Source of the DNA: an uncultured Oscillospiraceae bacterium
GTDB lineage: Bacteria; Bacillota; Clostridia; Oscillospirales; Acutalibacteraceae
Direction: 5' to 3'
NCBI GenBank assembly: GCA_900549675.1
Contig: URPG01000136.1
Coordinates: forward strand, 1-6,004
DNA length: 6,004 nt
The notes below the pieces were generated by a model that did no database searches, was not told where the DNA came from, and saw only the letters and a list, made by a program, of their open reading frames with translations. A program made the position numbers and the translations under genes. Each line of letters opens with the position of its first letter. The first letter of the stretch is position 1. Of this stretch, positions 1 through 5,861 are shown one piece after another.

Positions 1-310
1 TATTGATGAAGTTTTTCATTATATCCAGCAAAATTATCAAGAAAACTTGAAATTAGAAACCATTGCTCCTTTATTTGGCTATAACAGCGCCTATTTAGGG
101 AAAATCTTGCGTAAAAAGTCAGGTATGAGTTTTAATGAATATATTGATTCTGTGCGAATAAAAAAATCAAAAGAGCTTTTGGCGGATAAGCAGCTTCGTG
201 TTTATGAAGTTGCAAACCGACTGGGTTATAAAAATGTAGATTATTTTCATAAAAAATTTAAGAAATATGTGGGTACCAGTCCTGCTGAATACCGAAAACA
301 GTTCTCTTAA
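1..310 (+). CDS. AraC/YesN-type transcriptional regulator, C-terminal DNA-binding domain (5' end cut off by window)
   Basis: The reading frame is open from the left edge (first full codon at 2) to a TAA at 308-310, giving about 102 visible residues. They form an essentially complete AraC-type domain with two helix-turn-helix units. The first is around 'LETIAPLFGYNSAYLGKIL' and the second around 'VYEVANRLGYKNVDYFHKKF', followed by the typical 'GTSPAEYRK' ending. The wording is very close to the output domain of YesN-type response regulators, which carry an N-terminal receiver domain and pair with a YesM-like sensor kinase; those parts would lie left of the window and are not seen. A plain AraC sugar regulator is the alternative. 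A TTG at 47-49 could be mistaken for a start, but the domain clearly begins upstream of it. The gene converges on the fucosidase gene, and adjacency to a sugar ABC operon suggests it controls that operon (inference). Confidence 0.9.
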   Translation, partial: IDEVFHYIQQNYQENLKLETIAPLFGYNSAYLGKILRKKSGMSFNEYIDSVRIKKSKELLADKQLRVYEVANRLGYKNVDYFHKKFKKYVGTSPAEYRKQFS

Positions 311-370
311 AAAACAAAACCGAATAGCAGCTCTATTGTATAGAATGAGCCGCTATCCGGTTTTGTTTTT
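310..370. terminator. Bidirectional intrinsic terminator between convergent genes
   Basis: Nineteen-base arms at 310-328 and 352-370 pair with a single mismatch. The A-rich start of one arm and T-rich end of the other supply a U-tract on either strand ('TTTTGTTTTT' at 361-370 on +, and its mirror on -). The internal loop can form a second small stem, TCTAT (332-336) with ATAGA (340-344). The one mismatched pair is A-C in the plus transcript but G-U in the minus transcript, so the minus-strand hairpin is slightly better. It begins at the stop codon of the regulator and lies 8 bases past the stop of the fucosidase gene, so it should end both transcripts. Confidence 0.88.
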
Positions 371-378
371 TACTAAGA

Positions 379-1851
379 CTATAAAATCTGAATTTTAATC
401 ACTACAGGAAAGTTGCTGTTAACTGTTTGTGTCGTGATATGCAAGCCATCTGCATTTTTGAAAAATCCAGGTTTTTCATCAAAACCCAATATACTGACAT
501 CTTGAATTAATCCGTGGAAACCTGGTCTATGCTGGTCTTTTATATCTGATAAAGAACGAATGCATATCTGTCCGTTTTCAGGATAATGTAAGACAAAAGC
601 ATAGACACTGTCCCCCGCTGCCGTAAATCGAATATCAGATGCAGTATACTCAATATCTTCATTATCTGTAAATTCACCCTCGGCCTCTTTCGTTTCACCT
701 TCTGCACTGATTTTCCATGGATAACTCCCATAGATTGCTTCCGCATTTTGGTGCATCCAACTCCCAATCTCTTTAAGTATCATTTGATCCTTCTCAGCGA
801 TAGAACCGTCTGCTTTGGGCCCAATATTAAGAATCATGTTTCCGTTTTTACTTAGAATGTCAATGAAATTGCAAATAATCTGATAACTGGTTTTATAATC
901 AAGTGAATCAGTATAGCACCATGAATTTTTGGCAATTGCTGTATCGGTTTGCCATACATAAGGTTTCGCATCCGCAAACTTTCCTCTTTCTACTTCAATA
1001 ATGCCACTGCCAAACATCATGGCATCATGTTTATAACAAATAGCAACCTCTTTCCCCCACTCTATTCCCCGGTTATAATAATAAGCAGCAAGTTTTTTTA
1101 ACGGCATGCGAAATGCCTCATGCTGAATCCACCAATCAAAATACAGCAAAGAAGGCTGATACGAATCGATAATTTCACAAGTACGCACCAACCAATCATT
1201 TAAAAATTCTTCACTGGGATAAGGTTTACTCTGCAAATCTTGATTATCGGGTTCCGGCATGGCCGGCCAATAAAAATCTCCTTTATGCAGTGGTTCTTTA
1301 ATGTCGCTGTCAAATTCTTTTCCATGTCCCATAAAAAACCAGTGCTCTGCCCTATGAGAGGACGTACAAAAGTGCATTCCTTTTTTTTCAATCGAATTTC
1401 TTAATTCACCTAATAGATCTCTTTTAGGCCCCATATCATAGGCATTAAACTTAGAAATCTCACTTTTATACATTTGGAAACCGTCATGATGTTCCGCCAC
1501 AGGAAAGACATATTGAGCACCCGCTTCTCGAAACAAATCCGCCCATTCTTCGGGCTTAAAATGTTCCGCTTTAAAAAGAGGAATAAAATCCTTGTATCCA
1601 AAATTTTTTTGTTCTCCATAAGTGTTACGGTGATATTCCCATTCTTCTGAATCTTTTATATACATATTGCGGGAATACCACTCATTGGCATGGGCGGGAA
1701 TACTATAAAGTCCCCAGTGTATAAAGATTCCAAATTTAGCTTTTGGAAACCACTGCGGTATTTTTACTTGACTGAGAGAACTCCAAGTTGGTTGAAAAGG
1801 TCCTTCGGCAATTACACGATTAATCTTTTCCAGATATGCTTTTTCTACCAC
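379..1851 (-). CDS. Alpha-L-fucosidase, glycoside hydrolase family 29, cytoplasmic
   Basis: A 490-residue protein predicted to hydrolyse terminal alpha-L-fucose from oligosaccharides by the retaining GH29 mechanism. Family hallmarks are visible in order: 'WFPKAKFGIFIHWG' near residues 34-47, 'HHDGF' at 121-125, a 'YFDWW' segment with D239 as the expected nucleophile, 'EVERG' at 286-290 offering E286 or E288 as candidate acid/base, 'WQTDT' at 300-304, and 'LNIGPKADGSI' at 341-351. Residues from about 385 to the end look like the C-terminal beta-sandwich seen in many family members. Length is normal and nothing is truncated. There is no signal peptide, so it should act on imported sugar. The start is GTG at 1849-1851, supported by GCGAGG nine bases upstream. 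It lies 131 bases after the binding-protein gene on the same strand, with its own likely promoter in between. The specific linkage cleaved (alpha-1,2, 1,3, 1,4 or 1,6) cannot be read from the sequence. Confidence 0.93.
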   Translation of the reverse strand: MVEKAYLEKINRVIAEGPFQPTWSSLSQVKIPQWFPKAKFGIFIHWGLYSIPAHANEWYSRNMYIKDSEEWEYHRNTYGEQKNFGYKDFIPLFKAEHFKPEEWADLFREAGAQYVFPVAEHHDGFQMYKSEISKFNAYDMGPKRDLLGELRNSIEKKGMHFCTSSHRAEHWFFMGHGKEFDSDIKEPLHKGDFYWPAMPEPDNQDLQSKPYPSEEFLNDWLVRTCEIIDSYQPSLLYFDWWIQHEAFRMPLKKLAAYYYNRGIEWGKEVAICYKHDAMMFGSGIIEVERGKFADAKPYVWQTDTAIAKNSWCYTDSLDYKTSYQIICNFIDILSKNGNMILNIGPKADGSIAEKDQMILKEIGSWMHQNAEAIYGSYPWKISAEGETKEAEGEFTDNEDIEYTASDIRFTAAGDSVYAFVLHYPENGQICIRSLSDIKDQHRPGFHGLIQDVSILGFDEKPGFFKNADGLHITTQTVNSNFPVVIKIQIL

Positions 1852-1860
1852 TGTTCTAAA

Positions 1861-1866
1861 CCTCGC
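1861..1866 (-). promoter_or_regulatory. Ribosome binding site deciding the GTG start of the fucosidase
   Basis: On the minus strand GCGAGG is followed by nine bases and then GTG. The distance fits translation initiation at this GTG. The next in-frame methionine of the protein is residue 63, inside the catalytic domain, so the GTG is the credible start. Confidence 0.7.
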
Positions 1867-1898
1867 TTTCTTTTTTCATAAAATATAAGAACAAGCCG

Positions 1899-1946
1899 GC
1901 ACAAAACAAACTGATATTTCCAGTGAAAATACAGCTTATTTTGTGC
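1899..1946 (-). promoter_or_regulatory. Long stem-loop between binding-protein and fucosidase genes
   Basis: Arms at 1899-1913 and 1932-1946 form a 15-bp uninterrupted stem in the minus-strand RNA, counting two G-U pairs. A 3x3 internal loop and a 4-bp inner stem (1917-1920 with 1925-1928) with a four-base loop sit on top. In the plus strand the two G-U pairs become A-C mismatches, so the structure favours minus-strand RNA. On the minus strand no U-tract follows directly, which argues against a simple terminator. It may be a 3' stabiliser of the transporter mRNA, a 5' structure of the fucosidase mRNA, or a DNA operator; the sequence alone does not choose. Confidence 0.65.
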
Positions 1947-1956
1947 TGACTTTTTT

Positions 1957-1985
1957 ATTATAGGATGGAGTTCATGTAATGTCTA
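1957..1985 (-). promoter_or_regulatory. Predicted sigma-A promoter for the fucosidase gene
   Basis: On the minus strand the -35 box TAGACA (1985-1980; five of six consensus bases) is followed by exactly 17 bases and a perfect -10 box TATAAT (1962-1957). The first three bases of the -35 box are the TAG stop codon of the binding-protein gene. Transcription would begin near 1950, about 100 bases before the GTG start, and the 1899-1946 stem-loop would begin within about five bases of the RNA 5' end. This would let the fucosidase be made independently of, or in addition to, read-through from the transporter genes. Confidence 0.65.
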
Positions 1986-3797
1986 GTTTGATTTTACTTT
2001 TTCATAGGATTCTACTATTGCTAGTCTAGCATCGTTCTGGTCTTTTGCATTTTTCATATCCACGGTCAGGACATCTTCATATCCAAGACCTTTAACTGTA
2101 TCCTGCATAGTTTTTAAATAAGAGTTAAATTCATCTTCATCTTGAGCAAAAATCATTTTCCAAGAATTCTCAATAATTGTAGCCTTACATTGACCTCGGA
2201 TAGTCGAAATATTAGAATCTTCTTCTGGTACTGAATAGCTGGCTCCAGGGGCTACGGTAAGCATATTTTTGCTCTTTAAATAGTCCATTGTCGTATCAGC
2301 ATTCATGTGTTTTTGCCAATCCTCACTTAGAGGAGTGCTGTTATTGGCGATAGTAGTTTCCCAAAGCATGTAGTCATAAGGTTCATTGATTTCGGGATCT
2401 ATATCACCTAAATTTATGGGTTTGAAATTCAAAGCGGACACGCCGTCTTTCCAGTTTCCGCCGCCAAATTCTTCCGGAACTTCTACTTCGTTAGAAGGAA
2501 GTGCTTTAAGACCAAAATCTGTTAAGGTGGCTTTTCCGTCTATAATATCCCAAGTTAATCCCTTGATACCTGCTGCACCGTTGGCTTGCGCATTCAAACG
2601 AATACCATCTGGGGAATACAGCCAATCAATAAAATCAACCATTCTTTCCGGGTCCTTCGCTTTGCTGCCAACAGCAATGGCCCTGTCCATATTTCCTTCA
2701 GGTGAATTACCATAAGAGAAAATTTTTAAATCATCGATGCCAGCCATCATAAAGCCTTTACCGGCCTCTTTGTTTTCAATGGTATTAAATTGATTTTGGG
2801 CAAGCCATGGCCATGGGCAATACAGAACCTCTCCATTGGTATATTTTGTTGATAAAATATCATAGTTTTGAGTAGTGGAATCAGGATCAACCAATCCTTT
2901 TTGGTTTGCATCAAAAAAGAATTTAAGAGCACGGATATAAGCCGAATCAGAATCAACAATGCTCTGATAGTCACTGCCGTCTGCTTGTGCCAAGACAAAA
3001 CCACGCTCGTCATAACCATACATACAAGCAATTTGTTTAGCGTTGTTCATCATATTGTCATCCCAATCTTTAAAAAGAGAAACACCATAAATATTATCTT
3101 TTCCCTCTTTTTCACGGGCCATTTCCTGCATATCTTCCAAAACACCAAGCATATCTTCAAAGGTTTTCATTTGCGGATAACCCAGCTCCGCATAATAATC
3201 CCAACGAATGTATGGTCCGAAGGTGGGCTCTAATCCTTCACTGGGTTCAGAAGGAGATTCAGATGAAACAGAGTTAGGGAAGGCCCAAATTCCTTCTTTG
3301 GTTGTCATTTTGTTCATAGCATCAATTGATACTTTATGATTTTTGAAAATATCTTTGTCTTTCACAAGGTCTGTCATATCGACCAATAAATCCGCCATGA
3401 CCAAATCGTTGAATTTTCCGTTTTCGGTTGTGAAGATGATAAGATCACCTAAATTGCCTGCTGCTGAACGAGTTTGAAAAAGTGTTTCTCCCCCTCCCGC
3501 CACGTTTGGTGCAATAATATTTAGTTCCATATTAAATTTATCTTTGACCACTTTTGCAAACCAGCCGCTTTGAATCCCTTGATAATTGGCTAACTGGTCA
3601 AATACATCTACAGTGATAAATTCACTGTACTTACTTGGCTCATCATTGCTTTCAGAGGCTGTATTGGCAGCAGCAGGAGCAACAGAACCTTTGGATTCAA
3701 CAGTGCTGAGATTACTATTGTCACTACCACAAGCGCTAAAAATAGATACAGACATCGCCGCTGTAAGCAACAGACTGAGTAATTGCTTTTTTTTCAT
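1983..3797 (-). CDS. ABC transporter extracellular solute-binding lipoprotein (sugar type)
   Basis: A 604-residue lipoprotein predicted to capture an oligosaccharide at the outer face of the membrane and hand it to the two permeases encoded just upstream. The N-terminus has a lysine start, a hydrophobic run and a lipobox ending 'FSAC', making C23 the lipidated cysteine. A Ser/Ala/Asn-rich linker (about 24-57) follows, as in tethered binding proteins. The remainder resembles the large solute-binding proteins that partner LplB/LplC permeases (YtcQ/LplA-like, about 500-600 residues, longer than the usual 400-450). Examples are 'GNLGDLIIF' near 114-122, 'EGIWAFPNS' near 168-176, and the 'RMVDFIDWLYSPDGIRLNAQANG' type stretch near 385-407. 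The ATG at 3795-3797 has GGAGGG six bases upstream. The gene follows the LplC-type permease by 52 bases. Ligand identity is not visible; a fucosylated sugar is inferred only from the fucosidase next door. Confidence 0.9.
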   Translation of the reverse strand: MKKKQLLSLLLTAAMSVSIFSACGSDNSNLSTVESKGSVAPAAANTASESNDEPSKYSEFITVDVFDQLANYQGIQSGWFAKVVKDKFNMELNIIAPNVAGGGETLFQTRSAAGNLGDLIIFTTENGKFNDLVMADLLVDMTDLVKDKDIFKNHKVSIDAMNKMTTKEGIWAFPNSVSSESPSEPSEGLEPTFGPYIRWDYYAELGYPQMKTFEDMLGVLEDMQEMAREKEGKDNIYGVSLFKDWDDNMMNNAKQIACMYGYDERGFVLAQADGSDYQSIVDSDSAYIRALKFFFDANQKGLVDPDSTTQNYDILSTKYTNGEVLYCPWPWLAQNQFNTIENKEAGKGFMMAGIDDLKIFSYGNSPEGNMDRAIAVGSKAKDPERMVDFIDWLYSPDGIRLNAQANGAAGIKGLTWDIIDGKATLTDFGLKALPSNEVEVPEEFGGGNWKDGVSALNFKPINLGDIDPEINEPYDYMLWETTIANNSTPLSEDWQKHMNADTTMDYLKSKNMLTVAPGASYSVPEEDSNISTIRGQCKATIIENSWKMIFAQDEDEFNSYLKTMQDTVKGLGYEDVLTVDMKNAKDQNDARLAIVESYEKVKSN

Positions 3798-3822
3798 CTT
3801 TTTCCCTCCATATTGTTTTTAT

Positions 3823-3840
3823 TTTTGTTAAATAACAAAA
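3823..3840. repeat. Short AT-rich inverted repeat in the permease to binding-protein gap
   Basis: TTTTGTT and AACAAAA flank AAAT, giving a 7-bp stem in the 52-base gap, just after the permease stop and about 13 bases before the ribosome binding site of the binding-protein gene (in transcription order). It is too weak and AU-rich for a convincing terminator. It could be an RNA processing or stabilising site that raises binding-protein levels relative to the permeases, or chance in AT-rich DNA. Confidence 0.35.
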
Positions 3841-3849
3841 TATTCATAT

Positions 3850-4752
3850 TTAACCCTTTACTGAACCTATCATAATGCCTTTGACGAAGAATCGCTGAAA
3901 AATAGGATAAATAAAGAGAATCGGCAAAACAACAATGACAGATACTGTCATGCGAATAGATGTGCCTGTTTGACGTGTAGCTAAAACAGTAGAAGATAAC
4001 GAAGCACCGGAACTATTTTTCACCATAGCAGCCAATGAATTCGCTTGATTGATGTAAGTATATAACAAATACTGCAAAGAATATAATTTTTGATCAGTTA
4101 TATAGATTAAGGTATCCTGATAGTTATTCCATTGATTCACCGCAGAGAAAATAGCAACCGTAGCGGAAATCGGCACACACGCAGGCAGCATTATCTTATA
4201 AAAAATCTTAAATATTCCGGCTCCATCTATCTCGGCCGCTTCCTGTAATGCTTTTGGTAAGGATTCAATATAAGTCTTTACCAAAATAATATTAAAAGGT
4301 TGAATGATAGTAGGAATTATATAAACCAAAAAATTATTTGTCAGCCCTAAATTTTTCATCGTGATAAACATCGGAATTAATCCGGCGTTAAAGTACATGG
4401 TAACTACCACAAAGCGATACCAGAATTTCCTCTTCCACATTTTTTCTTGTGTAAACATGAAACCTAAAAAAGCCGACGATAAAACAGTAAGAATTGTTCC
4501 GAATGCGGTTTTTCCTAAAGAAATCATAGCTGCGTTGGATAAACCATTCAATTGTAAAATTTGTTTGTAGTTTTCAAAATGAATGCTTTTGGGAATTAAA
4601 TTTATTTTTCCACTGGCACTTAAATCATTGGCGCTAATGGTGTTGATTACCAGATAATAAAAAGGATATAAACAGATAAGCGTAAAAATTAACATTAAGG
4701 TATAGTTTATAACATGAAAAAGAATATCACTTGGAGAATGTTTTATTTTCAT
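3850..4752 (-). CDS. ABC sugar transporter permease, LplC/YtcP type
   Basis: A 300-residue inner-membrane permease, one of two that form the transport channel. It shows about six hydrophobic membrane segments: near 14-37, 77-100, 112-132, 138-160, 190-207 and 268-288. The cytoplasmic EAA loop that docks the ATPase is at about 171-190 ('EAAEIDGAGIFKIFYKIMLP'). The ending 'FVKGIMIGSVKG' is characteristic of LplC-like carbohydrate permeases. The ATG at 4750-4752 is chosen over an in-frame TTG at 4756-4758, because GAGGAG lies eight bases before the ATG but only two before the TTG. The gene lies 18 bases past the stop of this gene and the next-door LplB-type partner, so the pair is co-transcribed. 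The matching ATPase is not encoded in the window. Confidence 0.93.
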   Translation of the reverse strand: MKIKHSPSDILFHVINYTLMLIFTLICLYPFYYLVINTISANDLSASGKINLIPKSIHFENYKQILQLNGLSNAAMISLGKTAFGTILTVLSSAFLGFMFTQEKMWKRKFWYRFVVVTMYFNAGLIPMFITMKNLGLTNNFLVYIIPTIIQPFNIILVKTYIESLPKALQEAAEIDGAGIFKIFYKIMLPACVPISATVAIFSAVNQWNNYQDTLIYITDQKLYSLQYLLYTYINQANSLAAMVKNSSGASLSSTVLATRQTGTSIRMTVSVIVVLPILFIYPIFQRFFVKGIMIGSVKG

Positions 4753-4760
4753 TTTCAATT

Positions 4761-4766
4761 CTCCTC
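4761..4766 (-). promoter_or_regulatory. Ribosome binding site deciding the ATG start of the LplC-type permease
   Basis: GAGGAG on the minus strand is eight bases from ATG (4752-4750) but only two from the upstream in-frame TTG (4758-4756). Spacing strongly favours the ATG, which shortens the protein by two residues compared with the longest reading frame. Confidence 0.75.
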
Positions 4767-4770
4767 TATA

Positions 4771-5715
4771 CTATATAATGGATTGCCCACGTGTCTTTTT
4801 TGACACAAGGTTTACAGATGTTAAAAGTATAACACTGACTAAGCTTTTTAACATACTGATTGCTGTTGCCAAAGAATAACTGCTGCCTGTCATACCAATA
4901 TTGTAAACATATAAATCCAAAACCTGAATATGTTGTTTATTAAATGAATTTTGGAATACAAAGTATTGATCTAGTCCATTGTTCAAGAAATTGGCTATAC
5001 TAAGCATAAGCATAACAAAGAAGGTTGGCAGTAAAGATGGTAATGTAATTTTAATCATACGCTGAAAACGCCCTGCACCGTCTATGCTGGCGGCTTCATA
5101 TAATTCAGGGTCAATTCCAGCAATAGAGGCCAAATACATAATGGCATTCCAACCAAGTGTTTTCCAAATATTCCAACCCATCATCCAAAGATATGTATGA
5201 GAATCGCTATCCAAAAATTTTATAGGCTGTTCTATGATTCCTGCGTCTTGCAAAAATAAATTGACCATACCTTTAGAAGAAAATAAACTAAAGGCAACAG
5301 AATACACTAGAATCCAACTTATAAAATTAGGTAAGGTAGTAAATGTTTGTACAAAAATTTTTACTCCCTTGTTTTTTATTTCATTGAGGAGTATAGCAAA
5401 AGCCACCGGAAAAACCGAACATAAAATCCCTAGCAAGCTCATAGCAAAAGTGTTTTTCATAACTTGGATAAGCTGTGACACCTGAGTGGAGTTATTGAAC
5501 AGCATTTTAAACCATTGCAAACCAACAAATTCTGACTGTGCTAAGCTTCTTGGGGGTTTATAGTCAAAAAAAGCATAAATCCAGCCGTGAAGCGGGAAGT
5601 AAGAAAATAAAAACACCAAAACCAAAAAGGGTGCAATCCACAAAAAGTAAATAAAGCTACGGTTATCTTTAGATTTTTTAAAAGATAATAGAGAAGGTTT
5701 TACTTTTTTCTGCAT
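4771..5715 (-). CDS. ABC sugar transporter permease, LplB type
   Basis: A 314-residue membrane permease, the first gene of the visible operon. After a basic cytoplasmic tail comes a hydrophobic segment near 21-42 with the 'IAPFLVLVFLFSYFPLHGW' wording typical of LplB-like proteins. Further membrane segments lie near 90-110, 123-146, 176-198, 228-247 and 283-303. The EAA loop for the ATPase is at about 207-226 ('EAASIDGAGRFQRMIKITLP'). Length is normal for the family. The ATG at 5713-5715 is preceded by AGGAGG. It should form a heterodimeric channel with the LplC-type protein encoded 18 bases downstream and receive substrate from the lipoprotein. With no ATPase gene nearby, a shared MsmX/MsmK/UgpC-like ATPase encoded elsewhere is expected for this transporter class. 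Confidence 0.93.
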   Translation of the reverse strand: MQKKVKPSLLSFKKSKDNRSFIYFLWIAPFLVLVFLFSYFPLHGWIYAFFDYKPPRSLAQSEFVGLQWFKMLFNNSTQVSQLIQVMKNTFAMSLLGILCSVFPVAFAILLNEIKNKGVKIFVQTFTTLPNFISWILVYSVAFSLFSSKGMVNLFLQDAGIIEQPIKFLDSDSHTYLWMMGWNIWKTLGWNAIMYLASIAGIDPELYEAASIDGAGRFQRMIKITLPSLLPTFFVMLMLSIANFLNNGLDQYFVFQNSFNKQHIQVLDLYVYNIGMTGSSYSLATAISMLKSLVSVILLTSVNLVSKKTRGQSII

Positions 5716-5726
5716 ACTTTGTCTAA

Positions 5727-5732
5727 CCTCCT
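5727..5732 (-). promoter_or_regulatory. Ribosome binding site of the LplB-type permease
   Basis: AGGAGG on the minus strand, 11 bases before the ATG at 5715. The match is perfect but the spacing is a little long. No alternative start nearby fits better, as the next methionine of the protein lies well inside the coding region. Confidence 0.7.
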
Positions 5733-5757
5733 ATTTCATCACATTGATTTCTTTATT

Positions 5758-5766
5758 ATTTTATCA
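5758..5766 (-). promoter_or_regulatory. Possible extended -10 promoter element of the transporter operon
   Basis: On the minus strand, TGATAAAAT reads as TG, one base, then TAAAAT (five of six bases of the -10 consensus), the pattern of an extended -10 promoter. No good -35 box lies 16-18 bases upstream. Transcription would start near 5751, giving a leader of about 35 bases. A weaker alternative is TTGATC (5806-5801) with TATTTT (5782-5777) at an 18-base spacing. In such AT-rich DNA this remains a guess. Confidence 0.3.
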
Positions 5767-5810
5767 TTAATGCTAAAAAATAAATACCCCTAAAAAACAT
5801 GATCAATATA

Positions 5811-5861
5811 AGTATAAATTAGATATTTCATCTAATATTTATGAAATATCTAATTTATACT
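5811..5861. repeat. Perfect 21-bp inverted repeat upstream of the transporter operon
   Basis: Arms at 5811-5831 and 5841-5861 are perfect reverse complements with a nine-base spacer (CTAATATTT). The arms are almost all A and T. On the plus strand the right arm is followed three bases later by six T residues (5865-5870), like a terminator reading rightwards. On the minus strand a T run occurs only 11 bases downstream (5798-5793). It starts about 96 bases upstream of the LplB-type start codon. It could be a terminator, a regulator-binding palindrome or a small mobile repeat. Confidence 0.8.

Noticed and set aside
47..49. TTG as start codon of the regulator gene
   Set aside because: The frame stays open to the left edge and the residues before it belong to the same AraC-type domain, so the gene is truncated by the window rather than starting here.
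540..1619. Short minus-strand frames inside the fucosidase gene (540-767, 1200-1391, 1410-1619)
   Set aside because: They sit in another frame of a complete, motif-rich GH29 gene and show no recognisable protein features.
1690..1881. Plus-strand 63-codon frame over the fucosidase start
   Set aside because: Antisense to the conserved N-terminus of the enzyme, low-complexity aromatic-rich translation, no supporting signals.
1899..1956. Rho-independent terminator on the plus strand (stem followed by six T residues)
   Set aside because: No plus-strand gene lies upstream to be terminated, and the stem has two A-C mismatches on that strand; the T run is better explained as the region just after the minus-strand -10 box.
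2480..2497. Small hairpin CTTCTA...TAGAAG within the binding-protein gene
   Set aside because: Only six base pairs, inside coding sequence, with no adjacent regulatory context; expected by chance.
2386..3831. Plus-strand open frames of 81-121 codons within the binding-protein gene region (2386-2715, 2868-3233, 3586-3831)
   Set aside because: They lie antisense to a clear lipoprotein gene, have no family-like sequence and no convincing ribosome binding sites; they are shadows of its codon use.
4361..5485. Plus-strand frames 4361-4570 and 5234-5485 inside the permease genes
   Set aside because: Antisense to well-supported permeases, with no independent evidence of coding.
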